Notes: generated from the sequence alone by a model not told the origin. DNA of 64,000 nt from Mesorhizobium_G sp050247155 (GCA_050247155.1 JBFWUS010000006.1:38935-102934); one strand, 5' to 3'; numbered from the stretch's first letter, positions 33,274 through 41,524 are shown. Program-made: numbers and translations.

Positions 33274-33945
33274 ATGCGTAAAGGACCAGTGGTCACGCTT
33301 GTCGGGGTGGCCGAACAAACCGTTGTGGACCTCGATACATATCTGGCGCGGGTCGGTTTCGACCTACGGGTTTCGTTGCTGGCATGGAACGGCGCTCCGC
33401 CGAGCCTACCGGCGGATGCCGACATCATCGTGCTGGGAGACAAGCTGACCCCGACCGAGGCGGGCGACATTGTGTTGCGGTCTTTGCGGGTCGATGCGCT
33501 TTTTCTTGTTATCACCCGGCCTATTCCGCTGGTCGAGCGGATTCTGCTGCTGGAATCGGGCGCTGCGGATGTCGTCGAAGCGCCGGTCCATGGACGAGAA
33601 CTGGCGGCACGTATCGACCGGCTTGCCGAAAGGCTCGGATATAGCACGCGCGAGACGTTGGTGCTTGAGCGTTCGACCGTCGATCTCAAGGCTGCGCTGG
33701 TCATGACGCGCGACGGCGAGGAAGAACAGCTTTCGTCCGGGCAGCTCGCGCTGCTCAGGCTGTTCATCGCCAATCCGCATAAGGTTCTGACACGCGAAGA
33801 CATCATCGCGTCGGCCCCTGCCGAGCGCGATGATGCCTTCGACCGTTCGATCGATTCCCGCATTGTGAGACTGAGGCGCAAGCTAGACACCGACAGCATC
33901 GCTACTATCAGGGGTACTGGCTATCGCTTCGACCCTCCTGCCTGA
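33274..33945 (+). CDS. OmpR-type regulator with a degenerate receiver
   Basis: 223 residues. The C-terminal winged helix is intact (SGQLALLRLFI, DSRIVRLRRKL, IRGTGYRF). The N-terminal half has receiver-like spacing, but the acidic pocket is gone (VTLVGVAEQ), the acceptor position reads IIVLGDKL with Gly at the usual Asp, and the switch Lys is Ala (VVEAPV in place of VVKPF). It probably acts without phosphorylation. ATG 33274 has GGGGAG upstream. Divergent from the two-component pair with 78 bases between. Confidence 0.85.
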   Translation: MRKGPVVTLVGVAEQTVVDLDTYLARVGFDLRVSLLAWNGAPPSLPADADIIVLGDKLTPTEAGDIVLRSLRVDALFLVITRPIPLVERILLLESGAADVVEAPVHGRELAARIDRLAERLGYSTRETLVLERSTVDLKAALVMTRDGEEEQLSSGQLALLRLFIANPHKVLTREDIIASAPAERDDAFDRSIDSRIVRLRRKLDTDSIATIRGTGYRFDPPA

Positions 33946-33962
33946 GACGGTGCGGTCCACAA

Positions 33963-34118
33963 TTACAGCGGAATTCGATCGCTGACGGCGGTCGTGACGG
34001 CCGCCACCTCTACCTGGTTCCGGTCTTTCAAAATTACCGAGGCGAGTGCCGCAAAACCCAGTAGCGCTTGCGCATAGAGCAGGGCGGACAATGCCGTAGC
34101 CACAAATTTCGATCTCAT
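33963..34118 (-). CDS. Very small membrane protein
   Basis: 51 residues: basic MRSKF start, one hydrophobic helix (ALSALLYAQALLGFAALASVIL) and a polar tail ending DRIPL. AGGA precedes the ATG on the minus strand. It is the downstream member of two small leftward frames with similar architecture. Support is the ribosome site, the clean helix and the isolated position; function unknown. Confidence 0.45.
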   Translation of the reverse strand: MRSKFVATALSALLYAQALLGFAALASVILKDRNQVEVAAVTTAVSDRIPL

Positions 34119-34174
34119 CGTCCTGTTCCTGTTTACCGCGTTGCCGGCACGACCTGCCGCCGATACGCGGCTAC

Positions 34175-34411
34175 TCAGGTTACTGCCGATTCCAAAACGT
34201 CCACGGCGCCGATCGAACCCTCAACGGACGCATCCCTGGGCGCGGCCAACAGCGCGATGACCGAAAAAGCCATCGTTACCGCTGTCACCCGTAAGACCCA
34301 TCTCATCATCCGTTTGCCCTGTGCCTCGACCGGCGCCGTTTCGGACAGCTTCGAATTTCGCGCATCTTCGTTTCTCGAATGTGTCGCCGGTGAGGCTTTT
34401 TGTTGCAACAT
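34175..34411 (-). CDS. Small membrane protein, uncertain start
   Basis: Up to 78 residues with a polar N terminus and one transmembrane helix (LRVTAVTMAFSVIALLAA) followed by an acidic tail. The core MMRW start at 34309 gives 44 residues; 34411 and 34486 are other in-frame starts, none with a good ribosome site. It sits 57 bases upstream of the similar small protein at 33963. Low confidence. Confidence 0.35.
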   Translation of the reverse strand: MLQQKASPATHSRNEDARNSKLSETAPVEAQGKRMMRWVLRVTAVTMAFSVIALLAAPRDASVEGSIGAVDVLESAVT

Positions 34412-34594
34412 TGTTACATTCTGCCCGAAAGAGTCAAATAACCCGCTGGTGAATTGAACATTCACAGGGAAGGCGAATCTGAGCATTTGAGCCGCTATTT
34501 TAGTGAATCTGCAGGTAATCCCGGGCGAATTGCAGGATATGCCGGTGTCTAGGCCCTGACTTTACCCTGACTTTGCAGGAGGCTTTTTGCCCGA

Positions 34595-34653
34595 TTTCGA
34601 AACATTCGCGAAACAAAATCGCGTATTTCGCGAAATAATCCCGAAACAAAACC
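34595..34653. promoter_or_regulatory. Cluster of CGAAAC repeats and a TTTCGCGAAA palindrome
   Basis: CGAAAC occurs three times here, with the 14-base perfect palindrome TATTTCGCGAAATA at 34624 between copies. The array is AT-rich against its surroundings and lies about 55-110 bases upstream of the L,D-transpeptidase. It looks like a multi-site operator. Between 34487 and 34707 nothing else stands out. Confidence 0.45.
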
Positions 34654-34707
34654 ACACGAAAAGGCACCCTAACAAATGGCTGATGGCCAAACAGAGGGTA
34701 GGCTCCA

Positions 34708-35160
34708 ATGACCAATATGTTCGCACGTCTCATCAACATCGCAGCCGTCGCGCTAACCGGCGCCGTGGTTCTGGTTTCGGGCGGCAACGCATCAGCGTCG
34801 AACCAGGTCTTGGCGCGTGTCGATCTTTCGGAACAGCGCATGATCGTCTCGGTTGGCGGGCGCCCGGCCTTTGAATGGAAGGTTTCGACGGCGGGCAAGG
34901 GATACGTCACCCCGACAGGTTCATGGAAACCGACCCGGATGCACACGATGTGGTATTCGAAGAAGTACGACAATGCGCCCATGCCGCATTCGGTCTTCTT
35001 CACCGGCGGCTACGCCATCCATGCCACCAATGCGGTGAAACGGCTGGGCACGCCGGCTTCGCATGGCTGTGTACGCCTCGCACCGGAACACGCATCAGAT
35101 TTTTATCAGCTGGTCCGCACGTTCGGACCGCAGAACACACAGATTGTGATTGAGCGATGA
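34708..35160 (+). CDS. L,D-transpeptidase (YkuD domain)
   Basis: 150 residues with a signal peptide (AAVALTGAVVLVSGGNASA) and one YkuD domain covering almost all of the mature part. The catalytic signature IHAT...SHGCVRL includes the nucleophile Cys. It makes 3-3 peptidoglycan cross-links or attaches proteins to peptidoglycan in the periplasm. A GAGGGTAGG-type site precedes the ATG. Being short, it lacks LysM or extra substrate domains. Confidence 0.92.
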   Translation: MTNMFARLINIAAVALTGAVVLVSGGNASASNQVLARVDLSEQRMIVSVGGRPAFEWKVSTAGKGYVTPTGSWKPTRMHTMWYSKKYDNAPMPHSVFFTGGYAIHATNAVKRLGTPASHGCVRLAPEHASDFYQLVRTFGPQNTQIVIER

Positions 35161-35364
35161 CACGAGATGATCTTTCCAGAAAGCGCTGCGTCGAACCGAA
35201 GGCAGGTTCGGAGCGCATCCGCAACACGTGGCCCACCGAGCGTTCGATGTCGGGCTGCGCCCGCTCTTCTTGCCACTGCCGCGATCGCGGCTTTCTCAGT
35301 GCCTGGTGTGGCGGAGCATGAGGGGGAGCCCGTTCCTGCAATCTTTGCCGAACGGGCCCTTAAT

Positions 35365-36297
35365 CTAGACCGTCCAGAAGTAGCGGACGATGTGAAAAAA
35401 GATCGGGGCGGAGAAGACAAGGCTGTCGGCCCGATCCAGCATGCCACCGTGGCCTTCGATGAGATGGCCCCAGTCCTTGACGCCCTGGTCGCGTTTGATG
35501 GCCGAAGCGACGAGGCCCCCCAGAAAACCCATGCCGCCGGCCATGAAGGCCACCAGCCCTGCCTGAAGCGGCGTGAAGGGCGTCAGCCACCAGAGCGCCG
35601 CGCCTAGCAGGCTGGCGCTGCCAAGCCCGCCGATCAGACCTTCCCAGGTCTTCGACGGCGAGACGCTGGGGGCAACCTTGTGTTTACCGAACAGTTTGCC
35701 CCAAATGTACTGCAGCACGTCCGAGCCCTGCACGGTGATCATCAGGAAGGCGACGAGCAGTATCTTTCGCCCTTCGAAACCGGGAATATTGAGGCTGAGC
35801 AACGCCGGCACGTGGCTCATGCAATAGACCGAGATCATCACCGCCCATTGCTGCGCGGCGATACGCTCCAGAAAATTTTCCGTGTCGCCATGCAGCGCCG
35901 TCAGCGCCGGCATGATGAGAAAACAATAGACCGGGATGAAGATGGTGAAGAGGCCGTACCATTCGGTCCACACCAGCCAATATTGGGCCGGGATGATGAT
36001 GCCGAACATGCCGAGCAGGATCCAGTGGTCGCTGCGGCGCGTGTCGGTCAGCGTCACGAATTCGCGCAACGAGAAGAAGGAGATCAGCGCGAAGAGCACC
36101 ACAAGACCATTCATGCCGAACAGCGAGGCGACGACCAGCACGCCCACCATCACCCACCAGGCATTGATCCGGTCGTTCAGATTGGTCAGCGTGGGGTTTG
36201 GTTTGCCAGCCCGCCAGCGCAGAATGCTAGAGACCGTGCTGGCGATCGCCAGAACGCCGATCAGCCCCGTGAGGAGGGGAAAAAATTCGGAGATCAT
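35365..36297 (-). CDS. Phosphatidate cytidylyltransferase-like (YnbB-type CdsA)
   Basis: 310 residues with eight or so transmembrane helices and a complete CDP-diglyceride synthase signature near the C terminus (SAIKRDQGVKDWG and HGGMLDRADS). It forms CDP-diacylglycerol from phosphatidate and CTP. It is the last gene of the lipid cluster, overlapping the acyltransferase stop by one base, and is probably a second, specialised copy next to a housekeeping cdsA elsewhere. Equivalent to YnbB of E. coli by context. Confidence 0.9.
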   Translation of the reverse strand: MISEFFPLLTGLIGVLAIASTVSSILRWRAGKPNPTLTNLNDRINAWWVMVGVLVVASLFGMNGLVVLFALISFFSLREFVTLTDTRRSDHWILLGMFGIIIPAQYWLVWTEWYGLFTIFIPVYCFLIMPALTALHGDTENFLERIAAQQWAVMISVYCMSHVPALLSLNIPGFEGRKILLVAFLMITVQGSDVLQYIWGKLFGKHKVAPSVSPSKTWEGLIGGLGSASLLGAALWWLTPFTPLQAGLVAFMAGGMGFLGGLVASAIKRDQGVKDWGHLIEGHGGMLDRADSLVFSAPIFFHIVRYFWTV

Positions 36298-36959
36298 CAA
36301 CCTGCTCTTTTCGGGCGCGGATTGAGGGCGAGCAAGGTCGCGTGCGCGCGCTTCAGAAAGGCGTGGCGGTCTTCGCCCTCAGCCAGCGCGACGGGCGCGC
36401 CGAAGACGACGCGGCAAAGCAACGGCACCGGCACGAATTCCCCCTTCGGCAGAACACGCGACATGTTCTCGATCCAGCACGGGATGAGTTCAACATTCGG
36501 CCGCTCGACGGTCAGATTGTAGAGCCCGGAGCGAAATCGCAGCAGCGGCTGGTCGGTCATGTTGCGCGTCCCTTCAGGAAAAAGGATCAGCGAATCGCCC
36601 TGGTCGAGCACATTCAACATAGCTTGCATCGGGTTTGTCTGCTGCGTTACCCACTGCCGTTCGATCAGCACGGAACCCAGCAACTGCTCGGCAATGAAGC
36701 GGCGCAGCTTTGTCTTGCCCCAATAGTCGGCTGCGGCGACGGCGTGTACATGCTCGCGCTCGTCCGGAGGCAGACAGGCCGTGACGAGAATGAAATCGCC
36801 ATGGCTGGCGTGGTTGGCGAAATAAATGCGCTGCCGGTCCGATGGCGCGCTGCCGGCCCAGATCGGTCGCACGCCGGTGACGATCCAGGCAAAGGCCGCC
36901 AGCAGCGTTTCGGTGACGCGGCGGGCGATTTTGAAGACCAGTGGACGCAAGCTTTCCAT
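36297..36959 (-). CDS. 1-acylglycerol-3-phosphate acyltransferase (PlsC-like)
   Basis: 220 residues with one N-terminal membrane helix and the acyltransferase motifs NHASHGDF (HX4D) and FPEGTR. It acylates a lysophospholipid or a similar lipid acceptor at the inner membrane. The E. coli ynb operon lacks this gene, so the present cluster can make its own phosphatidate-like precursor. Start ATG 36959; 10 bases from the stop of the small membrane protein. Confidence 0.9.
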   Translation of the reverse strand: MESLRPLVFKIARRVTETLLAAFAWIVTGVRPIWAGSAPSDRQRIYFANHASHGDFILVTACLPPDEREHVHAVAAADYWGKTKLRRFIAEQLLGSVLIERQWVTQQTNPMQAMLNVLDQGDSLILFPEGTRNMTDQPLLRFRSGLYNLTVERPNVELIPCWIENMSRVLPKGEFVPVPLLCRVVFGAPVALAEGEDRHAFLKRAHATLLALNPRPKRAG

Positions 36960-36969
36960 TGTTTCGCGA

Positions 36970-37398
36970 CTACCCGATTTGCCAGGCGGCGACGAGCCAT
37001 GCGCCGGCGAAAATCACGAAGGCGATGCGCTGGAACGTCAGGATGCGGTTCGAGCCGCGAATTCGGTCGTCAAGCGGCCGCGTTGATGTCGGGGCCGGCT
37101 TCAGCCGCATGCGCGCGAGTAGATTGTCGACTGCCGCGCCGCCGCTCGCATCGTCGGGGTGGCTGGCCATGAGCCGAAACAGCAGCGCATCGAAGATGAG
37201 CAAGGCCGACAGAGCCACGGTGGCGTAGCCGGCGATGATTGCCAGCAAAGTGAGCAAAAGCGCCAGTGGAGTTTCAGCCGACACCGCAGGCAGAAGGATC
37301 GCGACGACCGTCACAGGTGTGATCACCTGCCACATGAGACGAGTGGCGATGCGCTCACATCGCAATCTGTAGTCGGGTTGGGCCGGGGTTGACGTCAT
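36970..37398 (-). CDS. Uncharacterised four-helix membrane protein
   Basis: 142 residues with about four transmembrane stretches: two between residues 24 and 50, one near 55-78, and one at the C terminus (AFVIFAGAWLVAAWQIG). A cytoplasmic loop carries RPLDDRIRGSNRI. No family recognised. It is fixed inside the lipid cluster with gaps of about 10 bases on both sides, so it is likely an accessory subunit of that pathway. Confidence 0.75.
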   Translation of the reverse strand: MTSTPAQPDYRLRCERIATRLMWQVITPVTVVAILLPAVSAETPLALLLTLLAIIAGYATVALSALLIFDALLFRLMASHPDDASGGAAVDNLLARMRLKPAPTSTRPLDDRIRGSNRILTFQRIAFVIFAGAWLVAAWQIG

Positions 37399-37407
37399 CG
37401 ACCGAGA

Positions 37408-38745
37408 CTAAGCATCCACTGCCGCAACCGTGCCATGGTCGTGCAACACCACCGGCCTGCCGCAAGTCCTTATCCTGGCGATGGCGGCCACTTCGTCGGG
37501 TGTGCGGCCGGTCACGACGAGCCAGCGCGCGACGACGCGGGCGCTGCGCTGGAAACCCAGCGCGCAGCAGACGATAACCTTGCCGCCGGGTATATTCTGC
37601 CGTGCTGCTTCCACGGCACGAGCCGCGGCGTCGATATCGGCCTCCGGCGGCGTGACGAGGTCCAGCATCGGGAACGCAATCCAATTCGGTGCGACCGCCG
37701 GCCGTTCGAATTCAGCTGCAAGGTCGATGACGGCGGCGTATTGACCCGCCTCGTGGCCAAGGGGAAATCGGCCGAGCCAGACGCCGTCGGCAATCTCGAC
37801 AGCGGGCGCAATTTTCCGTGTCCATGCCCAGGCGTTGATCCTCGCGCCGAGGCGATAGGGCCATAACAACCAGAGGCTGGCCAGTGTCACGCGGCCGTCG
37901 TAGCCCTTCTGGAACACTTTCGGTCCCGCCCCGACATAGCCGAAGGCGACGATAGCGAGGGCCAGCGCGGGCCAGAGCAGAACGAGCCATGTCGCCGATT
38001 GCCAGGTGGCGCCGGCGACCGATACGAGCAAACAGAGCGCGCCGCCGCATAGGTAGTAGGCGGCGAGATGCTTGCGTTTCGAGTCCGTCGTCCAGCGGAC
38101 GCCTGAGCAGGGAATGCGGCCGTCGGCTGGAAACAGCCAGAGCGCAAACAAGCCCAACAGAGCGCCGGTCGGGATGTCGATGAAATGGTGCTGGAAGGTC
38201 GTCAGCACCGATGCGGCGATCAGGAAACACCAGATATGCCAGGCAAGTCGAACGATGCCGGAGAGCCTTCGGCGCAGATGATCCCAGATGATTACGGTCA
38301 GCGCGATGTGCAGCGAGGGAGCCTGGTTGAACGGCTTGTCGAAGCCGGTCAGCACATCGAACATGAACCCCGGCAGGCCGGAGGTTTCCGGCCGCGCGAA
38401 GCTGGCGGCAAGCGGAAATGCAATGAAAAACGCCACGGCGATGAGCTGCGCCGTGAGATATCGCCCAGCGAGTCGATCGACGCCTTGGGTCGTGCGGTTG
38501 ATGAACAGCGACGCGGCGTAGAACGCGTTGACCGTCCAATAGGGAATGATCGTCCAGGCGAGGAACGGGATAGCACGTTCCCAATCGTAGACGATGCTGC
38601 CGACGTTCTCGCGCTGGGAGGCTGTCCAGTTGGCGAAACCGTAGGTCAAATAGAAGAACGGCGCCAGGAAGACGAGCCACAGTGCAGCGCGCTTGGCGAT
38701 GGTGGGGTAGGGCGTAGGCGAGACAACAGGCGTCTGAGCGGACAT
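37408..38745 (-). CDS. PAP2-like lipid phosphatase fused to a dual-specificity phosphatase (YnbD-like)
   Basis: 445 residues. Residues 15-270 are a multi-helix membrane domain with PAP2/IPC-synthase-like motifs (APSLHIAL and QHHFIDIPTG, the PSLH and HxxxD elements). Residues 300-440 are a cytoplasmic dual-specificity phosphatase with the P-loop CALGFQR (CX5R) and the Asp region WIAFPMLDL. The same fusion is YnbD in E. coli. Likely removes or transfers a phosphate head group on a lipid. It starts directly beside a palindromic repeat. Confidence 0.88.
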   Translation of the reverse strand: MSAQTPVVSPTPYPTIAKRAALWLVFLAPFFYLTYGFANWTASQRENVGSIVYDWERAIPFLAWTIIPYWTVNAFYAASLFINRTTQGVDRLAGRYLTAQLIAVAFFIAFPLAASFARPETSGLPGFMFDVLTGFDKPFNQAPSLHIALTVIIWDHLRRRLSGIVRLAWHIWCFLIAASVLTTFQHHFIDIPTGALLGLFALWLFPADGRIPCSGVRWTTDSKRKHLAAYYLCGGALCLLVSVAGATWQSATWLVLLWPALALAIVAFGYVGAGPKVFQKGYDGRVTLASLWLLWPYRLGARINAWAWTRKIAPAVEIADGVWLGRFPLGHEAGQYAAVIDLAAEFERPAVAPNWIAFPMLDLVTPPEADIDAAARAVEAARQNIPGGKVIVCCALGFQRSARVVARWLVVTGRTPDEVAAIARIRTCGRPVVLHDHGTVAAVDA

Positions 38746-38866
38746 GCCCCCTCACCCGGCCCTTCGGGCCACCCTCTCCCCGCTGGGGAGAGGAAGCCGG
38801 CGGCGACGTTGGCTCCCTCCTCTCCCCAGCGGGGAGAGGGTGGCCCGAAGGGCCGGGTGAGGGGGC
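38746..38866. repeat. Dispersed GC-rich palindromic repeat, copy 3
   Basis: The first 50 and last 50 bases are near-perfect reverse complements (outer GCCCCCTCACCCGGCCCTTC against GAAGGGCCGGGTGAGGGGGC; inner CTCTCCCCGCTGGGGAGAGG). It fills the gap between the hydrolase-methyltransferase and PAP2 genes of the lipid cluster, immediately next to the start codon of the latter. Confidence 0.85.
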
Positions 38867-38894
38867 AGTGGAACGATGGATATGCCCGAGATCA

Positions 38895-40691
38895 TCACAC
38901 CCGCTCCGCCACACCGACGGTAAAAATCCCAAACTCGTCGATGCGCTGGTCGATCTTGCGGAAGCCGGCGGCTTCGACGACTTGGTCCATCTCGGCCTGG
39001 GTGCGGCGGCGCATCACCCAGGCCTGCCCGCCGCGATGGGATGTCAGGCTGCGGGCGATCATTTCGAGCTGCGGGTGCCAGGGTTGGTTCGTGTAGATGA
39101 GCAGCGATCCGGCCGACATGGCCCGCGCCAGGCCGCCCAGAGAACGCGAGATCAGCTCATTGTCCGGAAAAAGCTCGTAGAGCCCGGACACGATCGCCAA
39201 ATCCGGCGCCGGGTCGATTGCGGCCAGCCCGTCGGCGTCGAAGGCGTCGGCCTTGTGAAAGCTGACGCTCGGTGGCAGTTTTCGCTCGGCGATCTGCTTG
39301 CGGCCGGCGGTCACGTTGATGTCGGAATAGTCTTGCAGGCGCACGCTGGCCGGCTGCTCGGAACATTCCGCAATCGCATCGAGCACGTAGCGGCCATGGC
39401 CGGCGGCGATGTCGAGCACATTCACCCCGCGCCCGAGATGTTTCAGCCGCAGCACGGCGGCGGGGATCAGCTCTTCCAGCATTGTCTTGCGCTGGCGGAT
39501 GCCGCGCCAGCCGATCGCCTCGAGGAAGATCTTGTCGACGAAGCGCCCGAGCGGCCCGAAACCGCGCGGCTGGTTTTCATAGACGTAATCCAGCGTCGAG
39601 CCGGAATCGAAACCGGTGACGACGCCTTTCTCGATGCCGTTGGAGAAAAACGAGCCAAGCTTGATGGAGAGACGGCTGATCGCCCAATAGAGCCCGCGCG
39701 GCGACAACAGCGACAGCGGCGATGCGAGCTTGTCCGCTTCGTCGCGCGTAAACCCGGCGCGGTGGGCCAGCGTTAGTTCGGGAGTGGGTTCCGGCTCGTC
39801 GAATTGTCTGGTGATGAAGGCGCGCGCCACGTCGACTGCCTGCTTGCGATCGCGTTCGCCCAGCGTGTCATGGAAGAAGCCGGGGAAGACGTGCCGCTCC
39901 TTGGCCGGGCTCGCCAGATTGACGAAGAAGTCGTGCTGCGGGCCATGGCGCACCACCCAGTCCGCGCCGGAGATCAGAAGCTGTGTCGGCACGGTGATGG
40001 CGCGGGCGTCGGCCACGACACGCGCCGCGTGATCGTACAGCTCGACCAGAATGTTGGAGGCGATCGGCCTTGTGATCAGCGGGTCGGCCTCGAAGGAGGC
40101 GATACGTGCGGCGTCATGCGTCAAAAATTTCGCCTTCACATAGGAGTTGACGAAGAACACGCCCTTCATCTTTTGCCAGAGCGCGATGCCTTGCTTGGCG
40201 AAGGGCACGTAAAGCTTCACGCTGAAGGCTGGCGAAGCGAGCACCAAAGCCCTGATCTTCGGCGCATAGTCGTGCACCCAGGTAGCGGCCAGCACCGCAC
40301 CGACCGACTGCGCGACAACGGCGATGTCTTCATGCGTAAAGCCGTCGCGCTCGGCGATCTCCTTGATGAAACAATCGACGTCGCGCACCGAGGCCGCGAA
40401 GGAGGGCGAATAGCCGCGTTTGCCGGGCGACCGGCCATGGCCGCGCGCATCCCACGCGTAGAAAGCATAGTCGGGCATGTCGAGCTCGTCGACCAGGTGC
40501 GCCATGCGCGCGCCGTGTTCATGGCCGCGATGGAACAGGACGATCGCGCCTCGCGCCTCGCTCGAGCGCGCCGGCCAGAAGCGGTAGAACAATTCCGTGC
40601 CGTCGAAGGTGGCGAAGGTTCGCTCCACTGCTTCATCTTGGCGAGCGCGGCTGTCTTTTTGAACCTGTTGAAGCATTCTTGCCTCGGTCAT
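38895..40691 (-). CDS. Alpha/beta-hydrolase fused to a SAM-dependent methyltransferase (YnbC-like)
   Basis: 598 residues. Residues 25-300 are a serine hydrolase of the monoacylglycerol lipase kind (LFHRGHEHGARM, nucleophile in AQSVGAV, GADWVV acid region, FHDTLGE His). Residues 330-598 hold a class I methyltransferase (VLDIAAGHGRY SAM-binding motif, PDLAIVSGLYELFPD). Same two-domain arrangement as E. coli YnbC. Overlaps the CDP-alcohol gene by TCAT. Suggests acyl removal or transfer and methylation of a lipid head group. Confidence 0.9.
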   Translation of the reverse strand: MTEARMLQQVQKDSRARQDEAVERTFATFDGTELFYRFWPARSSEARGAIVLFHRGHEHGARMAHLVDELDMPDYAFYAWDARGHGRSPGKRGYSPSFAASVRDVDCFIKEIAERDGFTHEDIAVVAQSVGAVLAATWVHDYAPKIRALVLASPAFSVKLYVPFAKQGIALWQKMKGVFFVNSYVKAKFLTHDAARIASFEADPLITRPIASNILVELYDHAARVVADARAITVPTQLLISGADWVVRHGPQHDFFVNLASPAKERHVFPGFFHDTLGERDRKQAVDVARAFITRQFDEPEPTPELTLAHRAGFTRDEADKLASPLSLLSPRGLYWAISRLSIKLGSFFSNGIEKGVVTGFDSGSTLDYVYENQPRGFGPLGRFVDKIFLEAIGWRGIRQRKTMLEELIPAAVLRLKHLGRGVNVLDIAAGHGRYVLDAIAECSEQPASVRLQDYSDINVTAGRKQIAERKLPPSVSFHKADAFDADGLAAIDPAPDLAIVSGLYELFPDNELISRSLGGLARAMSAGSLLIYTNQPWHPQLEMIARSLTSHRGGQAWVMRRRTQAEMDQVVEAAGFRKIDQRIDEFGIFTVGVAERV

Positions 40692-41293
40692 TCGGCGGCG
40701 CGCAGCGCAGCGCGCACCCGGTTGAAAACAGTGATGAGCGAAATCGCCGCCAGCAGCGGAAATATCCAGCTTGCGATCGCCGGCAAAGTGAAACCAAAGC
40801 CGATGATCGCGGCGATGATGCCCAGCGCCGCCGCGCGGTCACTCTTGCCGAGCGGCCCGTCATAACGGCGACCGGCGCCTGCCGGCACGCCAAGCACGCC
40901 GGCGAATTCGGTCATGAAAGCCGTCAGCGCGAAAGCAATCGCGCCCCAGGCCGCGAAGGGCGGCACCAGGGCGAAGGGCAGGATCAGCGCGAGGTCCGAG
41001 ACCACGTCGCAGATCTCGTTCAGGAACATGCCGAGTTTGGAAGCTTGCCCATGTTCCCGGGCCAGCATCCCGTCGATGGCGTTCAGCGCCATACGCACAA
41101 ACAATACCAGTGGCAGCAGCCAGAACACCCACGGCGTCGTCGGCATGACGGCAATGGCCGCGCCGGTGGCAACCGACAGGACAGCCGCCGCGAGCGTGAC
41201 CTGGTTGGCGGTCACACCGGCTCCTGCCAGCCCGCTCGTCAACGGCCTCAGCCGCGCCTGAAAGGCTGGCTTGATGTCATAAAGTGTCGCCAT
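40688..41293 (-). CDS. CDP-alcohol phosphatidyltransferase, atypical motif (YnbA-like)
   Basis: 201 residues, about six transmembrane helices. The catalytic signature reads N-x2-D-G-x2-A-R-x8-G-x3-N-x3-D (NAIDGMLAREHGQ, LGMFLNEICD): two of the four usual Asp are Asn. It should condense CDP-diacylglycerol with an alcohol acceptor. The ATG at 41293 with GGTGGGA is better than the GTG at 41299. First gene of the cluster, 40 bases from a tandem operator. Confidence 0.87.
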   Translation of the reverse strand: MATLYDIKPAFQARLRPLTSGLAGAGVTANQVTLAAAVLSVATGAAIAVMPTTPWVFWLLPLVLFVRMALNAIDGMLAREHGQASKLGMFLNEICDVVSDLALILPFALVPPFAAWGAIAFALTAFMTEFAGVLGVPAGAGRRYDGPLGKSDRAAALGIIAAIIGFGFTLPAIASWIFPLLAAISLITVFNRVRAALRAAE

Positions 41294-41331
41294 TCCCACC
41301 CCGGCCCAGCGTCGGCGCTCGCCCGACAGAT

Positions 41332-41370
41332 TTGAACAACGTTCAATAGACTAAAAATGAACATTGTTCA
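41332..41370. promoter_or_regulatory. Tandem TGAAC-N3-GTTCA operators
   Basis: Two inverted repeats, TTGAACAACGTTCAA at 41332 and TGAACATTGTTCA at 41358, share the half-site TGAAC/GTTCA and have centres 25 bases apart. They sit in the divergent gap between the lipid cluster and the SMP-30 gene. The pattern suits a TetR-family dimer pair. No such regulator is adjacent. Confidence 0.7.
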
Positions 41371-41524
41371 AAAAATGGCGAACCATAAAACCGCGCTACT
41401 GATGCCAGATTCCCGAACACCTCTCCAGTGGCGTGGCCGGTTCTGCTTATAAGACCAAACAACCGATTCCATTGCGACACGCCTGCCGCGATGGCAAGAC
41501 AAGACGACAAGTGAGCGAGGCAAC

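Noticed and set aside
35167..35607. 146-codon plus-strand frame opposite the end of the CdsA-like gene
   Set aside because: Mostly antisense of a certain gene and low in hydrophobic order.
35680..36522. 280-codon plus-strand frame opposite CdsA-like and PlsC-like genes
   Set aside because: Antisense artefact; very Arg/His/Asp/Gln-rich.
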